DNA from: Brasilonema sp. UFV-L1 | Lineage (GTDB): Bacteria; Cyanobacteriota; Cyanobacteriia; Cyanobacteriales; Nostocaceae | Direction of reading: 5' to 3' | NCBI RefSeq assembly: GCF_012912105.1 | Contig: NZ_QMEA01000003.1 | Coordinates: 62,001-126,000 of the forward strand | Length of the DNA: 64,000 nt | Program-made: the position numbers and the translations under genes | The notes under the pieces: model-generated | Databases searched by the model: none | Told to the model about the DNA's origin: nothing | What the model saw: the letters and a program-made list of their open reading frames with translations, nothing else | In this document: positions 1 through 8,327 of the stretch, one piece after another | How the letters are laid out: the number at the start of each line of letters is the position of its first letter | Position numbering within the stretch: the first letter of the stretch is position 1

Positions 1-326
1 GCACACTCACCAGTGAAGAGAGCGATTAAACCGAAATTTTGACCCTCGGTGCTTTTAAATTCAAAATTCAATCCGGGACTGCGTCCCGCTGCGCTAACAA
101 AGTTCAAAATTCAAAGTATGCCCGATGGTTCTGCGCTAGCAAAATAAAAAAAGTTCTTCATTTTGAATGACCAGGGTGTGGCATTCACCAGTTATTCATA
201 AATAAATAGCAGAGGGCTGAAATCAAAAGTTTTCTGAATTTTAAATTCCGCTCTCTGCCTTTTCAAAAAAATTCTGATTATCTGAATCAACTGATCGCTT
301 GGCGTTACAACTACAGAGAAACAGTG
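1..326. other. Intergenic left edge, no gene seen
   Basis: No convincing coding frame is visible on either strand. The stretch contains repeated A/T-rich units of the AAATTCAAAATTCAA type near 54-70 and 109-118 and a short GC-rich palindrome (GGGACTGCGTCCC, about 77-89). Both are common cyanobacterial intergenic debris. The region presumably holds the promoter of the downstream TerC-like gene, but I cannot point to a clear -10/-35 pair. Confidence 0.5.
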
Positions 327-1040
327 ATGTTAGAACAGTTAACTGGACACTTAAGTACGGACTTTTCTTTAAGAACATTTGGGATTTTACTGATACTTGT
401 TGCATTAGAAACTGTTCTTTCTGCTGACAACGCTGTCGCTTTAGCAGCATTAGTTCAAGACGTTGAAGAACCAGAACAGCAGCGTCAAGCATTGAATTGG
501 GGGTTAATTATTGCCTTTGTTCTCCGGATTGGGTTGTTATTTACTGCAACTTGGGTGATTCAGTTTTGGCAGTTTGAATTAGGTGGCGCACTTTACCTGT
601 TGTGGTTGTCAGGAAAGCACTTTTGGAATTATTTTTACCCGGATGCTGTAGAAGAACAAATTGGTGATTCCCAAAAAGATAAAAATTGTACATTTGGGCA
701 AGTTATTCTCTTGATTGCTGTGACAGATTTAGCGTTTTCTCTGGATAGCGTGACTGCTGCAGTTGCAGTCTCTAGTGAAACATGGTTAGTTCTGACTGGT
801 TGCACTCTTGGTATTATCACGCTACGATTCATGGCTGGTTTGTTTGTGCGCTGGATTTCAGAGTTCACTTATTTACTGGATGCTGCTTATTTGACTGTGT
901 TTGCTGTAGGTGTCAGATTGATGTTTAAAGCATTGATACCAGACCATGTACCACCTCAATGGATGATGCTAACACTGATTGTGCTTCTGTTTACTTGGGG
1001 ATTCTCTAGACGTGTTGTAGCAGAAATTCAAAGAGATTGA
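327..1040 (+). CDS. TerC-family integral membrane protein
   Basis: A 237-residue polytopic membrane protein. The N-terminal helix carries the LETVLSADNAVALAAL signature, and a second acidic membrane motif, TDLAFSLDSVTAAVAV, lies near residue 140. These paired SxDN/SxD motifs are typical of TerC/YceF-type transporters linked to metal (Mn/Ca) efflux and tellurite resistance. About seven hydrophobic segments fit the family. GTG at 324 and ATG at 327 are adjacent; I prefer the ATG. The gene is followed on the same strand by an SPFH protein and a CadD-like transporter, suggesting a membrane or metal-stress group. The substrate is not readable from sequence. Confidence 0.88.
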   Translation: MLEQLTGHLSTDFSLRTFGILLILVALETVLSADNAVALAALVQDVEEPEQQRQALNWGLIIAFVLRIGLLFTATWVIQFWQFELGGALYLLWLSGKHFWNYFYPDAVEEQIGDSQKDKNCTFGQVILLIAVTDLAFSLDSVTAAVAVSSETWLVLTGCTLGIITLRFMAGLFVRWISEFTYLLDAAYLTVFAVGVRLMFKALIPDHVPPQWMMLTLIVLLFTWGFSRRVVAEIQRD

Positions 1041-1118
1041 ATATTAAGTGGTATGCAAACAACAAGAGATAACCTTAATTTGTATCAAGAATGTTTTTCT
1101 GCTTTATAAACTGAAATT

Positions 1119-2045
1119 ATGAACATAGAATCTATAACGAACATTAGCAGTCAACATTCAGTTCCAAAGCCAAATAAGGATATCCAGGCAGTTGTAAGAA
1201 TTGTTTTGTTGCTGTTAATTTTGACTATCATCTCTAGCTTCTTTGTCATTGTTGATTCTGGACAGCGAGGAGTGCTTATGCGGTTTGGTGAGGTGCAACC
1301 GGAGATTCTAGGAGAAGGAATTCACCCAGTTATCCCGATTGTGTACACAGTCGAAAAGTTGAGTGTTCGAGTTCAAAATCAAGAGATTTCCACTAAAGCT
1401 TCTTCTCGTGATCTTCAAGATGTCTATACTGATGTGGCTTTGAATTGGCACATTATTCCCGAAAAAGCTAACGTCATTTTTCAGCGTATTGGAAATCAAG
1501 AAGCTATTGTCTATCGTATCATTCAACCAGCCGTGAAAGAAGTGCTGAAGGCAGTGATGGCAATGTATACAGCGGAAGAAATTATCACGACACGAGGACA
1601 AGTTAAAGCTGAGGTGGATAAAGCCTTGACATCTCGTTTAGGAGCCTATGACATAGAAATAGATGATATTTCTTTGGTGGATATTCATTTTTCAATGCAG
1701 TTTAATAGTGCTGTAGAAGCAAAACAAATTGCTGAACAAGAAGCTAAACGCGCAGGTTTTCTTGCTATCAAGGCAGAAAAAGAAGCAAGAGCGAAAGTGA
1801 ATTTAGCTAAAGGAGAAGCTGAAGCACATCGATTAATAATGGAGACGCTAACACCAGCCATTTTACAACGACAAGCTATAGCCAGATGGGATGGTAGGTT
1901 ACCTTGGATTTCAGCCGGTGGTGGTGAGAATACAAGACTCTTTCAATTAGAGTTAGATGAAATTGTGAAAGCAGCTCAGAACAACCCCGAACAAAATAGA
2001 GTCGAATCTCGCTCTGAACTGACAACTGCACTTTTCAAGAACTAA
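1119..2045 (+). CDS. Prohibitin-like SPFH/Band 7 membrane protein
   Basis: 308 residues. One N-terminal membrane helix (about 28-48) is followed by an SPFH domain that opens with SGQRGVLMRFGEVQPEILGE and gives a long Ala/Glu/Lys-rich coiled-coil arm (about 200-250, containing AKQIAEQEAKRAGF). This order matches prohibitin-type scaffolds that form large membrane rings and often partner with FtsH proteases. A 78-bp gap from the TerC-like gene and a 43-bp gap to the CadD-like gene suggest co-transcription. A second, differently organised SPFH protein (stomatin-type) is encoded at 59.3-60.3 kb. The role beyond membrane scaffolding is inference. Confidence 0.88.
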   Translation: MNIESITNISSQHSVPKPNKDIQAVVRIVLLLLILTIISSFFVIVDSGQRGVLMRFGEVQPEILGEGIHPVIPIVYTVEKLSVRVQNQEISTKASSRDLQDVYTDVALNWHIIPEKANVIFQRIGNQEAIVYRIIQPAVKEVLKAVMAMYTAEEIITTRGQVKAEVDKALTSRLGAYDIEIDDISLVDIHFSMQFNSAVEAKQIAEQEAKRAGFLAIKAEKEARAKVNLAKGEAEAHRLIMETLTPAILQRQAIARWDGRLPWISAGGGENTRLFQLELDEIVKAAQNNPEQNRVESRSELTTALFKN

Positions 2046-2088
2046 ATGTACCTCTTTGATTCAATTTTGATTCAATAACACAACTGAA

Positions 2089-2850
2089 ATGGATAACTTT
2101 CTTAGTGCAATTTCAACTGGATTTGCAGCTTTTACTGCTACAAACTTAGATGATATTGTCGTTTTGCTATTGTTTTTCTCACAAGTCAATGCAACCTTCC
2201 GACATCAACATATTGTTGTCGGACAGTATCTCGGTTTTACAGCTTTGGTACTTGCCAGTTTACCCAGTTTCTTTGGTGGTAGACTTTTCCCAGAAGCTTG
2301 GATTGGACTTTTGGGTACAGCTCCAATTGCAATTGGCATTAATCGTTTACTCAATCCGCAGAATGATGAGGATGAAACTGCTATAGAACCGGAACAGTCG
2401 GAAAATTCTTGGCTGAAGAATCTGTTTTCTCCCCAAGCTTACGGGGTAGCTGCTGTAACTATCGCTAACGGTGGCGACAACCTGAGTATTTACGTTTCAT
2501 TATTCGCCAGCAGTACGTGGGAAGATTTAGGAATTATTTTGCTTGTCTTCTTTTTATTAGTCGCAGTTTGGTGTTACACAGCTTATCGCTTTACGCAAGT
2601 TCCAACACTTGCGAAACTCTTGACTAGCTACGGTAGTTATCTTGTTCCTTTTGTTCTGATTGGATTGGGTATTTTCATTTTGATAGATAGCCATACTTTA
2701 GAAAATCGTGGCTTAACTGTCCTCACAGCAGGACTTATTGGTTATTGTCTCATGAAGGAGGCGAGAGATGCTTTCGGTTATTCTATTGAAGGTGGTTCTC
2801 AATCGTCGCAGAATATTTCAGAAGTTAGGGTTGAGTCGAAGAGTCAGTAA
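2089..2850 (+). CDS. Cadmium resistance transporter, CadD family
   Basis: 253 residues. The N-terminus (TNLDDIVVLLLFFSQV) carries the conserved acidic pair of the CadD family. A second motif, TIANGGDNLSIYVSLFA, sits near 122-138 and mirrors the LysE/TerC superfamily pattern of an acidic or Asn pair in the membrane. Six or so hydrophobic helices are evident. Between the two halves lies an acidic loop (DEDETAIEPEQSE) that could face the cytosol. It follows the TerC and SPFH genes with short gaps. The family has been tied to cadmium or cation export, but the true ion here is not established. The C-terminus after about 225 is polar and variable. Confidence 0.85.
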   Translation: MDNFLSAISTGFAAFTATNLDDIVVLLLFFSQVNATFRHQHIVVGQYLGFTALVLASLPSFFGGRLFPEAWIGLLGTAPIAIGINRLLNPQNDEDETAIEPEQSENSWLKNLFSPQAYGVAAVTIANGGDNLSIYVSLFASSTWEDLGIILLVFFLLVAVWCYTAYRFTQVPTLAKLLTSYGSYLVPFVLIGLGIFILIDSHTLENRGLTVLTAGLIGYCLMKEARDAFGYSIEGGSQSSQNISEVRVESKSQ

Positions 2851-2913
2851 AAAATCGTAGAGCAAAAAATCTTTTTTAGCTTAAACGGCTATCACCAGAC
2901 TTCCAATTCAAAA

Positions 2914-2971
2914 AATATCTAATTTGTAGAGTGTATTACTTGGTTAAAGCACGCTACAAATTAAGATATCT
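2914..2971. terminator. Long hairpin between convergent genes
   Basis: Arms at 2914-2934 and 2951-2971 are near-perfect reverse complements of about 21 nt around a 16-nt loop. It lies between the CadD-like gene (+) and the FTR1 gene (-), so it could terminate both. Its arms are long and AT-rich with no pronounced T-run, so it might instead be a small palindromic repeat unit. Confidence 0.5.
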
Positions 2972-3053
2972 TGCAACTGTTATGTTTTGAATATTAGATA
3001 TTACATTGTCCTGCTCAGTTAAATTTCTCTAGATTGATGTTGAAAAATTGAAG

Positions 3054-3983
3054 TTAATTGAGTTTAGTTGCTGGCTTTAGTTGTGTAGGTTGACTAAGAC
3101 TGCGGAAGTAGAGGCTACCCACAATCGCCCAAAAAAGGAGATATCCCACAGCTTGAAGGAGATACAGCTTTTGGGTATAGCCAAATAAAGTTTTCAGGAG
3201 AATTCCAGGAAACTGTCGGTCGGGTAAAATACCAGAAAGATCCCAAATTTGAGGACCTAAAAGACAAGAAGTCTTTCCTTGTCCACAAATATCAGCAACA
3301 GAAGAATTGATTTGGCTAAAGGCAATCGCCGCAGCATCAAGATGGCGGAGTGCAGAAATCACTAATCCAGAGACAATTAGCAGCAGCATGACGCCCATCA
3401 CCTGGAAAAATTTGCTTAAATTGATACGGATGCTCCATTTAAAAAGCAGCATCCCGATGACAACTGCTGTACTTAGTCCTCCAATTGCCCCAAGTACAGG
3501 TGTCCAGCCTTCTTGAAACTTCGCGACAATAAACAAAGCCGTCTCTAAGCCTTCCCGAAATACAGCAATAAAAATTAAGCTGAAAATCGCCCAAGTTGCA
3601 CGGTTGTCTTGATCCAAAGCACTTTTGACTGAACCTGTGATTTCGGCTTTGAGAAATCGTGCTTGTTGCGTCATCCAAATTAGCATCCAGCTAAGCATGG
3701 CGATCGCAATCACGCCTAATCCAACCTCGAAAAGTTGCTTAAAAACAGGTGCATAGAGTAAATCAGATGTCTGTAATCCTTGGATTCCTAGATGTAGTAG
3801 TAAACCGACAACAAAACTCGCTAAAGTGGCGCTGAGAACTCCCAGGTATACCCAACGATGCAATCTTTGTTGTTCAGCTTGCTGTAAACAAGCAAAGACG
3901 ATTCCGACAACTAAAGCAGCTTCTACACCTTCTCTTAAGGTAATGAAAAAGGTTGGTAATGCAGCACTCCAATTCATACTCAT
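3054..3983 (-). CDS. FTR1-family iron permease
   Basis: 309 residues with seven or so membrane helices. Two REGxE signatures are present, R17-E18-G19-V20-E21 in the first helix and R143-E144-G145-L146-E147 in the fourth. They are the iron-binding motifs of the FTR1/EfeU family of high-affinity iron uptake permeases. The length agrees with bacterial FTR1 proteins. A 60-residue periplasmic loop near 215-265 contains two cysteines (ADICGQGKTSCLL). No EfeO/EfeB or multicopper oxidase partner is adjacent. A tiny same-strand ORF lies just upstream (4064-4177). Confidence 0.93.
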   Translation of the reverse strand: MSMNWSAALPTFFITLREGVEAALVVGIVFACLQQAEQQRLHRWVYLGVLSATLASFVVGLLLHLGIQGLQTSDLLYAPVFKQLFEVGLGVIAIAMLSWMLIWMTQQARFLKAEITGSVKSALDQDNRATWAIFSLIFIAVFREGLETALFIVAKFQEGWTPVLGAIGGLSTAVVIGMLLFKWSIRINLSKFFQVMGVMLLLIVSGLVISALRHLDAAAIAFSQINSSVADICGQGKTSCLLGPQIWDLSGILPDRQFPGILLKTLFGYTQKLYLLQAVGYLLFWAIVGSLYFRSLSQPTQLKPATKLN

Positions 3984-4063
3984 TCGTAGTTTGTAGTTCG
4001 TAATTCGTAATTAAGCAAGCCAGATGAAATCTAACTTTCCAGATTTACATCTGTAGTTTGATT

Positions 4064-4177
4064 TTAGTGTGACATGGTTTCTGCTGCAGATGCTTCTGTG
4101 AGTTTAACTCCTGCAGATTCTTTACTTTTACGGGTTGGGAGATGTCTGAAAAAAACGCGGGATCTTTTTCTACTCAC
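4064..4177 (-). CDS. Possible 37-residue small protein upstream of FTR1 gene
   Basis: A GTG-initiated reading frame of 37 codons ends in TAA, 80 bp upstream of and on the same strand as the FTR1 gene. The product would start MSRKRSRVFFRHLPTRKSKE: strongly basic at the N-terminus, Ala/Thr-rich at the C-terminus, with no membrane segment. I do not recognise a family. Codon choice looks plausible for a real gene, but at this length it could occur by chance. It could be a leader peptide or the 3' end of a lost gene. Confidence 0.25.
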   Translation of the reverse strand: MSRKRSRVFFRHLPTRKSKESAGVKLTEASAAETMSH

Positions 4178-4235
4178 TAACTATAATGATAGGGCGATCC
4201 GATAATAGAATTAACCCCTTTCGTAAAACATCATC

Positions 4236-4829
4236 ATGGAAACCCTCACCTTAAACATACCTCCAGCTGTAGGTTTAACCGATGAGCAGTTTTATCAACT
4301 CTGCATTGCTAACGAACCTTGGCAATTAGAACTTACCCAGACTGGAGAATTAATTATTATGCCCCCAACAGGCGGAGAAAGCGGAATTAGAAATTCAGAT
4401 ATGAACGTACAAGTCGGTTTATGGAACCGTCAAACCAAGTTAGGGAAAGTCTTTGACTCTTCCACTGAGTTTAAATTACCCAGTGGTGCTTATCGCTGTC
4501 CTGATGTTGCTTGGGTGAAGTTAGAACGTTGGGAAGCATTAACGAAAGATGAAAAACGGCGTTTTCCACCTATTTGTCCTGATTTTGTAATTGAACTGCG
4601 TTCCGAAAGTGATGCTTTAGATAAATTACGCACCAAAATGCGAGAATATCAACAGAATGGTGCAAGTTTAGGTTGGTTAATTGACCCACAAACGCCTTTA
4701 GTAGAAATTTATCGACCAGGACAAGATGTAGAAGTTTTGAATTTCTCTTTTGATAACCCTCCTCAACTTTCTGGTGAAGAAGTTTTACCTGGTTTTATTC
4801 TAGATTTGACTATTATTTTAAATCCATAA
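4236..4829 (+). CDS. Uma2-family (DUF820) putative endonuclease
   Basis: 197 residues of the cyanobacterial Uma2/DUF820 family, which adopts a PD-(D/E)xK nuclease fold. The expected motifs are present: MPPTGGESG near 42-50, the acidic residue in YRCPDVAWV (D90), and CPDFVIELRSESD near 125-137, followed by YQQNGASLGWLIDP. This copy therefore looks catalytically complete. Uma2 genes are very numerous in filamentous cyanobacteria and their biological role is unsettled. Two further copies are in this window (53.4 kb and 56.8 kb). The closely similar one at 56.8 kb has lost key residues. Confidence 0.9.
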   Translation: METLTLNIPPAVGLTDEQFYQLCIANEPWQLELTQTGELIIMPPTGGESGIRNSDMNVQVGLWNRQTKLGKVFDSSTEFKLPSGAYRCPDVAWVKLERWEALTKDEKRRFPPICPDFVIELRSESDALDKLRTKMREYQQNGASLGWLIDPQTPLVEIYRPGQDVEVLNFSFDNPPQLSGEEVLPGFILDLTIILNP

Positions 4830-4840
4830 TTGGGAACAGA

Positions 4841-5653
4841 TTAACGATTAGACATATAGCGAACACTAGTACAGAGGTATTCTTGACCGTTAAACTCTAA
4901 ATAATTACCGCTAATTTCCACCTCTATTTCTCGACCATCTTGAGTTATGTGAATAGATTCCAAGGTATAACAACCTCTTTGTTTCAAATCTTGCATATGT
5001 GACAGCCAATTTGCCGCTGGAAAATTTGGATCAATATCGTGGACAGTCATAGTTAGCAGTTGTTCGCGGGAGTAGCCTAGAGTCTGACAAGCTGCTTCAT
5101 TGACGTAGACAAACTGAGCATTTAAATTCATAAAAAAGACAGCATCCTTACACCTGTCTAGATAAAACTGTGAAAGCCGTAGTGCTGTCTCTGCTTTTTG
5201 GCGATCGCTAATTTCTTGTTGTAACCGTGCATTTTGCTCGGTTAGTTGCTTTTGCAGTCTCCGAATTGTTAAATTATTTTCGACACGGGCAAAAACTTCT
5301 TCTTCGCTAAACGGTTTTGTGATATAATCTACACCACCAACAGCAAAAGCTTTGACTTTATCGAGAACCTCATCTAAGGCACTGATAAAAATCACTGGAA
5401 TATCCCGAGTCAAAGCAGAAGCTTTCAGCCGTTGACAGACTTCATAACCGTTCATATCTGGCATCATAATATCAAGCAAAATAAGGTCAGGCGGGGCGGC
5501 TTGCGTTGTCTTTAACGCTGTTTGTCCGTTAATGACTCTGCGAACTTCATACCCCAACTGAGTCAGCATTGCAGATAAAAGTCGTAGATTGTCTGGTGTA
5601 TCATCAACGACTAAAATATTTGCTTTAGGCTGCTGAGCTTGATTGTCATTCAT
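4841..5653 (-). CDS. Response regulator with C-terminal PAS domain
   Basis: 270 residues. A receiver domain occupies about 12-128, with acidic pocket D17/D18, phospho-acceptor D61 in LILLDIMMPDMNGYE and K113 in DYITKPF. A coiled coil (about 128-160, QKQLTEQNARLQQEIS) leads into a PAS domain (about 160-268). No DNA-binding or enzymatic output is present, so it probably relays signal through protein contacts. Its start overlaps the stop of the upstream hybrid kinase by one base (TAATG), showing translational coupling; the two form one operon. Confidence 0.92.
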   Translation of the reverse strand: MNDNQAQQPKANILVVDDTPDNLRLLSAMLTQLGYEVRRVINGQTALKTTQAAPPDLILLDIMMPDMNGYEVCQRLKASALTRDIPVIFISALDEVLDKVKAFAVGGVDYITKPFSEEEVFARVENNLTIRRLQKQLTEQNARLQQEISDRQKAETALRLSQFYLDRCKDAVFFMNLNAQFVYVNEAACQTLGYSREQLLTMTVHDIDPNFPAANWLSHMQDLKQRGCYTLESIHITQDGREIEVEISGNYLEFNGQEYLCTSVRYMSNR

Positions 5654-8157
5654 TATGAGTCCGGTTGCGTTAAATCGATGATTTTATCAATACGGAAATT
5701 ATTGACTAAATCAGCTAGCACATTTGCCAAGAGGGCTGATTCCTCAGGAATTTGCTCAAGTAGGCTAAAAATCTGCTTTTCATCGGTGCATAAAGCTGCT
5801 TGATAAAGCTGTGCTATCCACTCAGGAGGCATAACACTTAAACTTTTAGCATTCAGCACGTAGCTTTCGGTTTTTTCTTGTTGCGAACTGCTAGATGCGG
5901 ATGAGTGATCACTATCTGCATAGACATAACGCACTCCCAGATACTCAGTCATCTTTTCCAAAAGAACTTCTTCGCGGAAGGGCTTGCGTACAAAGTCATC
6001 ACAACCCGCAGATAAAACAATCGCTCGTTCCTCATCAAAAGCACTAGCAGTCAGAGCAATAATAGTGGTAGCCTGTCCCTTCAAATGGGATTTTATCTGT
6101 TTGGTAGCTTCATAGCCATCCATCACTGGCATTCGCATATCCATCAAAATCAGGTGAGGTTCCCAATTTTCCCACAAAGTGACACCTTCTTGACCATTTT
6201 CAGCTTCCCGCACCTCAAAGCCAAGCGTTGCTAGTGTCTTGACCAAGAGTAGACGATTTTCCCATTTATCTTCCACTATCAAGATACGATACTTGGGTTG
6301 ATTCGGTTCTAGAGCAATGACTCGTCGCTTTTGCTGTTGAGTTTGAACTTCAGCTCCTTCTGCTGCACTACACTGGATATCAAAAGAAAAAATCGTTCCT
6401 TCACCCAATGTACTGCTAACAGTGATATCTCCTCCCATCAAGTGTACGAATTGTTGGCTAATAGTTAAACCCAAACCAGTTCCTTGCTGAGACTTTCGAC
6501 CTGTTTCTGTTTGGATAAAAGGTTTAAATAATCGTTCCATCTCAGCAGGTGCAATCCCAGGACCACTATCTTCAACTTCAAAATGAAGCAAGGAATATGG
6601 CTCAAAGCTATGATTTGAAATCTGAGAGTTTTGTTTTGATGAAACTTCTTGCTGTTGTTTATTTTCTTCCTTCTTCCTAACTCGCACAGCAACACCACCT
6701 TCTTGGGTAAATTTGATAGCGTTACCAAGGAGATTAATCAAGACTTGACGTAATTTACTTTCGTCTGTTCGCACATATTTAGGAACTTCAGAACTGCGCT
6801 CAAATATCAGCTGTAATCTCTTAGATTCTGCCTTGAGTTGGAACATCTCTTCAAGAGAGTCAAGCAAATGATATAAATCAAAGCTACTTTCATTCAGTGT
6901 CGTTCTACCTGACTCAATTTTCGCCATTGACAAGACATCATTAATTAAAGTCAGCAAATGCTCACCACTGCGACTTACAATTTCTAAATTTTCCATCTGT
7001 AAAGGATTCAAACATGAATCGCGAGTCATCAGTTGAGTGAAGCCGAGAATCGTATTGAGAGGAGTGCGGAGTTCGTGACTCATGTTTGCCAAAAATTCAC
7101 TTTTTGCACGATTTGCCGCCTCAGCTTCGTGAGCCTTCACCTCCAATTTACGGCTATAATTCTCTAAGCGATCGCGATAGATTTTCAACTGTCGCGTCAA
7201 TACCAACACTCCAATCAGTAGAAATCCTGCGGACGCCAACCCCACTAACATAATCGTCCCTGCGAGTCGGCTAGCTGGGGCAAACGCTTCTTCCTGTTGC
7301 ATTTCTACCATCAGAGCAAGGTTTTGGTCATTAAGCCAGCGGTAGACTCCAATAACAGGCACTCCGGCATAATTGTTATAGAGTCCTTCACCACTGATTC
7401 CACTCATTGCTGCATCAATACCTTTGCTGCTGATTCCATCAGGAAACTCTTGTTTCTTATTTTCCTTTCTGGAAATAAATGAGTTTTTAGTCACCAAAGA
7501 GCCAACTAAGTAACTTTCTCCACTCTTACCTAAACCTGTATGTTCCCGAATAATCTCGTCAATTCGGTATAAGCTTAAATCAGCTAACAGAATTCCTTGG
7601 CGTACCCCAGAGGCATCACGTAAAGGTGTTGCGAAGGTGACCGATGGCTTACCAGTCACAGGCGAAACATAAAAAATAGGGGCAAAAGAATCTCCCTGCT
7701 GAATCTGCTCAATATAAGTAATGTTGGCTAAAATTTCGTATTGACCTTCACGCTGTTTATCAGTAGATAAAATAATTCGATTGCTGCGGTCAAGAATGTA
7801 AATTTCCCGAAAACTTAGCTGATTTTTCGCTACTTTTGTGATAAAATTGGAGAGAACATTAAAAGCATTACGATAATTTACATCAGAATTTTTAGAATTT
7901 AAAAGTACTACCAGATTCTTTTGTATGTCTGGAAACTGAGTTATGAGGATAAAGTCCCGTTGCTGGTCTTCAAACCAACGGGTGATTTCTTCCTCCTTAA
8001 GACTAGCAGGAGCACGAAGTCGCTCAAAAGCGGCTTGTTGAAGAGCTTCCCTAGCTCTGAAAAAGGCAACTCCTCCCACTACACTCACAGTCACTAACGA
8101 CAAAAGTAAGAAGGAACTAGTCACTTTAGTGGTTAGGTGCTGATTCCAGAACTTCAT
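5653..8157 (-). CDS. Cache-type hybrid sensor histidine kinase with receiver domain
   Basis: The open frame begins at 8205, but I place the start at an internal ATG (8157), just before a typical N-terminal membrane helix; numbering below counts from 8205. Order: helix about 28-48, an extracytoplasmic Cache-like sensor about 50-310, helix about 316-336, coiled coil, HisKA with H377 in MSHELRTP, HATPase with N-box NLLGNAIKFT (491-500) and G-boxes DSGPGIAP and GTGLGLTIS, then a receiver with D689 in LILMDMRMPVMDGYE. It is an inner-membrane hybrid kinase sensing a small ligand outside the membrane. The partner response regulator follows with a one-base overlap. Confidence 0.93.
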   Translation of the reverse strand: MKFWNQHLTTKVTSSFLLLSLVTVSVVGGVAFFRAREALQQAAFERLRAPASLKEEEITRWFEDQQRDFILITQFPDIQKNLVVLLNSKNSDVNYRNAFNVLSNFITKVAKNQLSFREIYILDRSNRIILSTDKQREGQYEILANITYIEQIQQGDSFAPIFYVSPVTGKPSVTFATPLRDASGVRQGILLADLSLYRIDEIIREHTGLGKSGESYLVGSLVTKNSFISRKENKKQEFPDGISSKGIDAAMSGISGEGLYNNYAGVPVIGVYRWLNDQNLALMVEMQQEEAFAPASRLAGTIMLVGLASAGFLLIGVLVLTRQLKIYRDRLENYSRKLEVKAHEAEAANRAKSEFLANMSHELRTPLNTILGFTQLMTRDSCLNPLQMENLEIVSRSGEHLLTLINDVLSMAKIESGRTTLNESSFDLYHLLDSLEEMFQLKAESKRLQLIFERSSEVPKYVRTDESKLRQVLINLLGNAIKFTQEGGVAVRVRKKEENKQQQEVSSKQNSQISNHSFEPYSLLHFEVEDSGPGIAPAEMERLFKPFIQTETGRKSQQGTGLGLTISQQFVHLMGGDITVSSTLGEGTIFSFDIQCSAAEGAEVQTQQQKRRVIALEPNQPKYRILIVEDKWENRLLLVKTLATLGFEVREAENGQEGVTLWENWEPHLILMDMRMPVMDGYEATKQIKSHLKGQATTIIALTASAFDEERAIVLSAGCDDFVRKPFREEVLLEKMTEYLGVRYVYADSDHSSASSSSQQEKTESYVLNAKSLSVMPPEWIAQLYQAALCTDEKQIFSLLEQIPEESALLANVLADLVNNFRIDKIIDLTQPDS

Positions 8158-8327
8158 AGAATGACGAGACTTTCTTTGAAAATAACACTCCCTCGGCTGA
8201 AGCACGGGAGATTCTATGTGTAGAGTAGCGTGGAATTCAACGGTGATAACGTTTAGTGGGTAGGACAGGGTCAGAATCAGCTAGTGAGTTGACGCTCGCT
8301 AATTGCTCAAAAATTGCTTGTGTGTTT

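Noticed and set aside
4841-8205. Circadian or phytochrome system
   Set aside because: The sensor is a Cache-like domain with no bilin-binding Cys-His pattern or Kai genes nearby.
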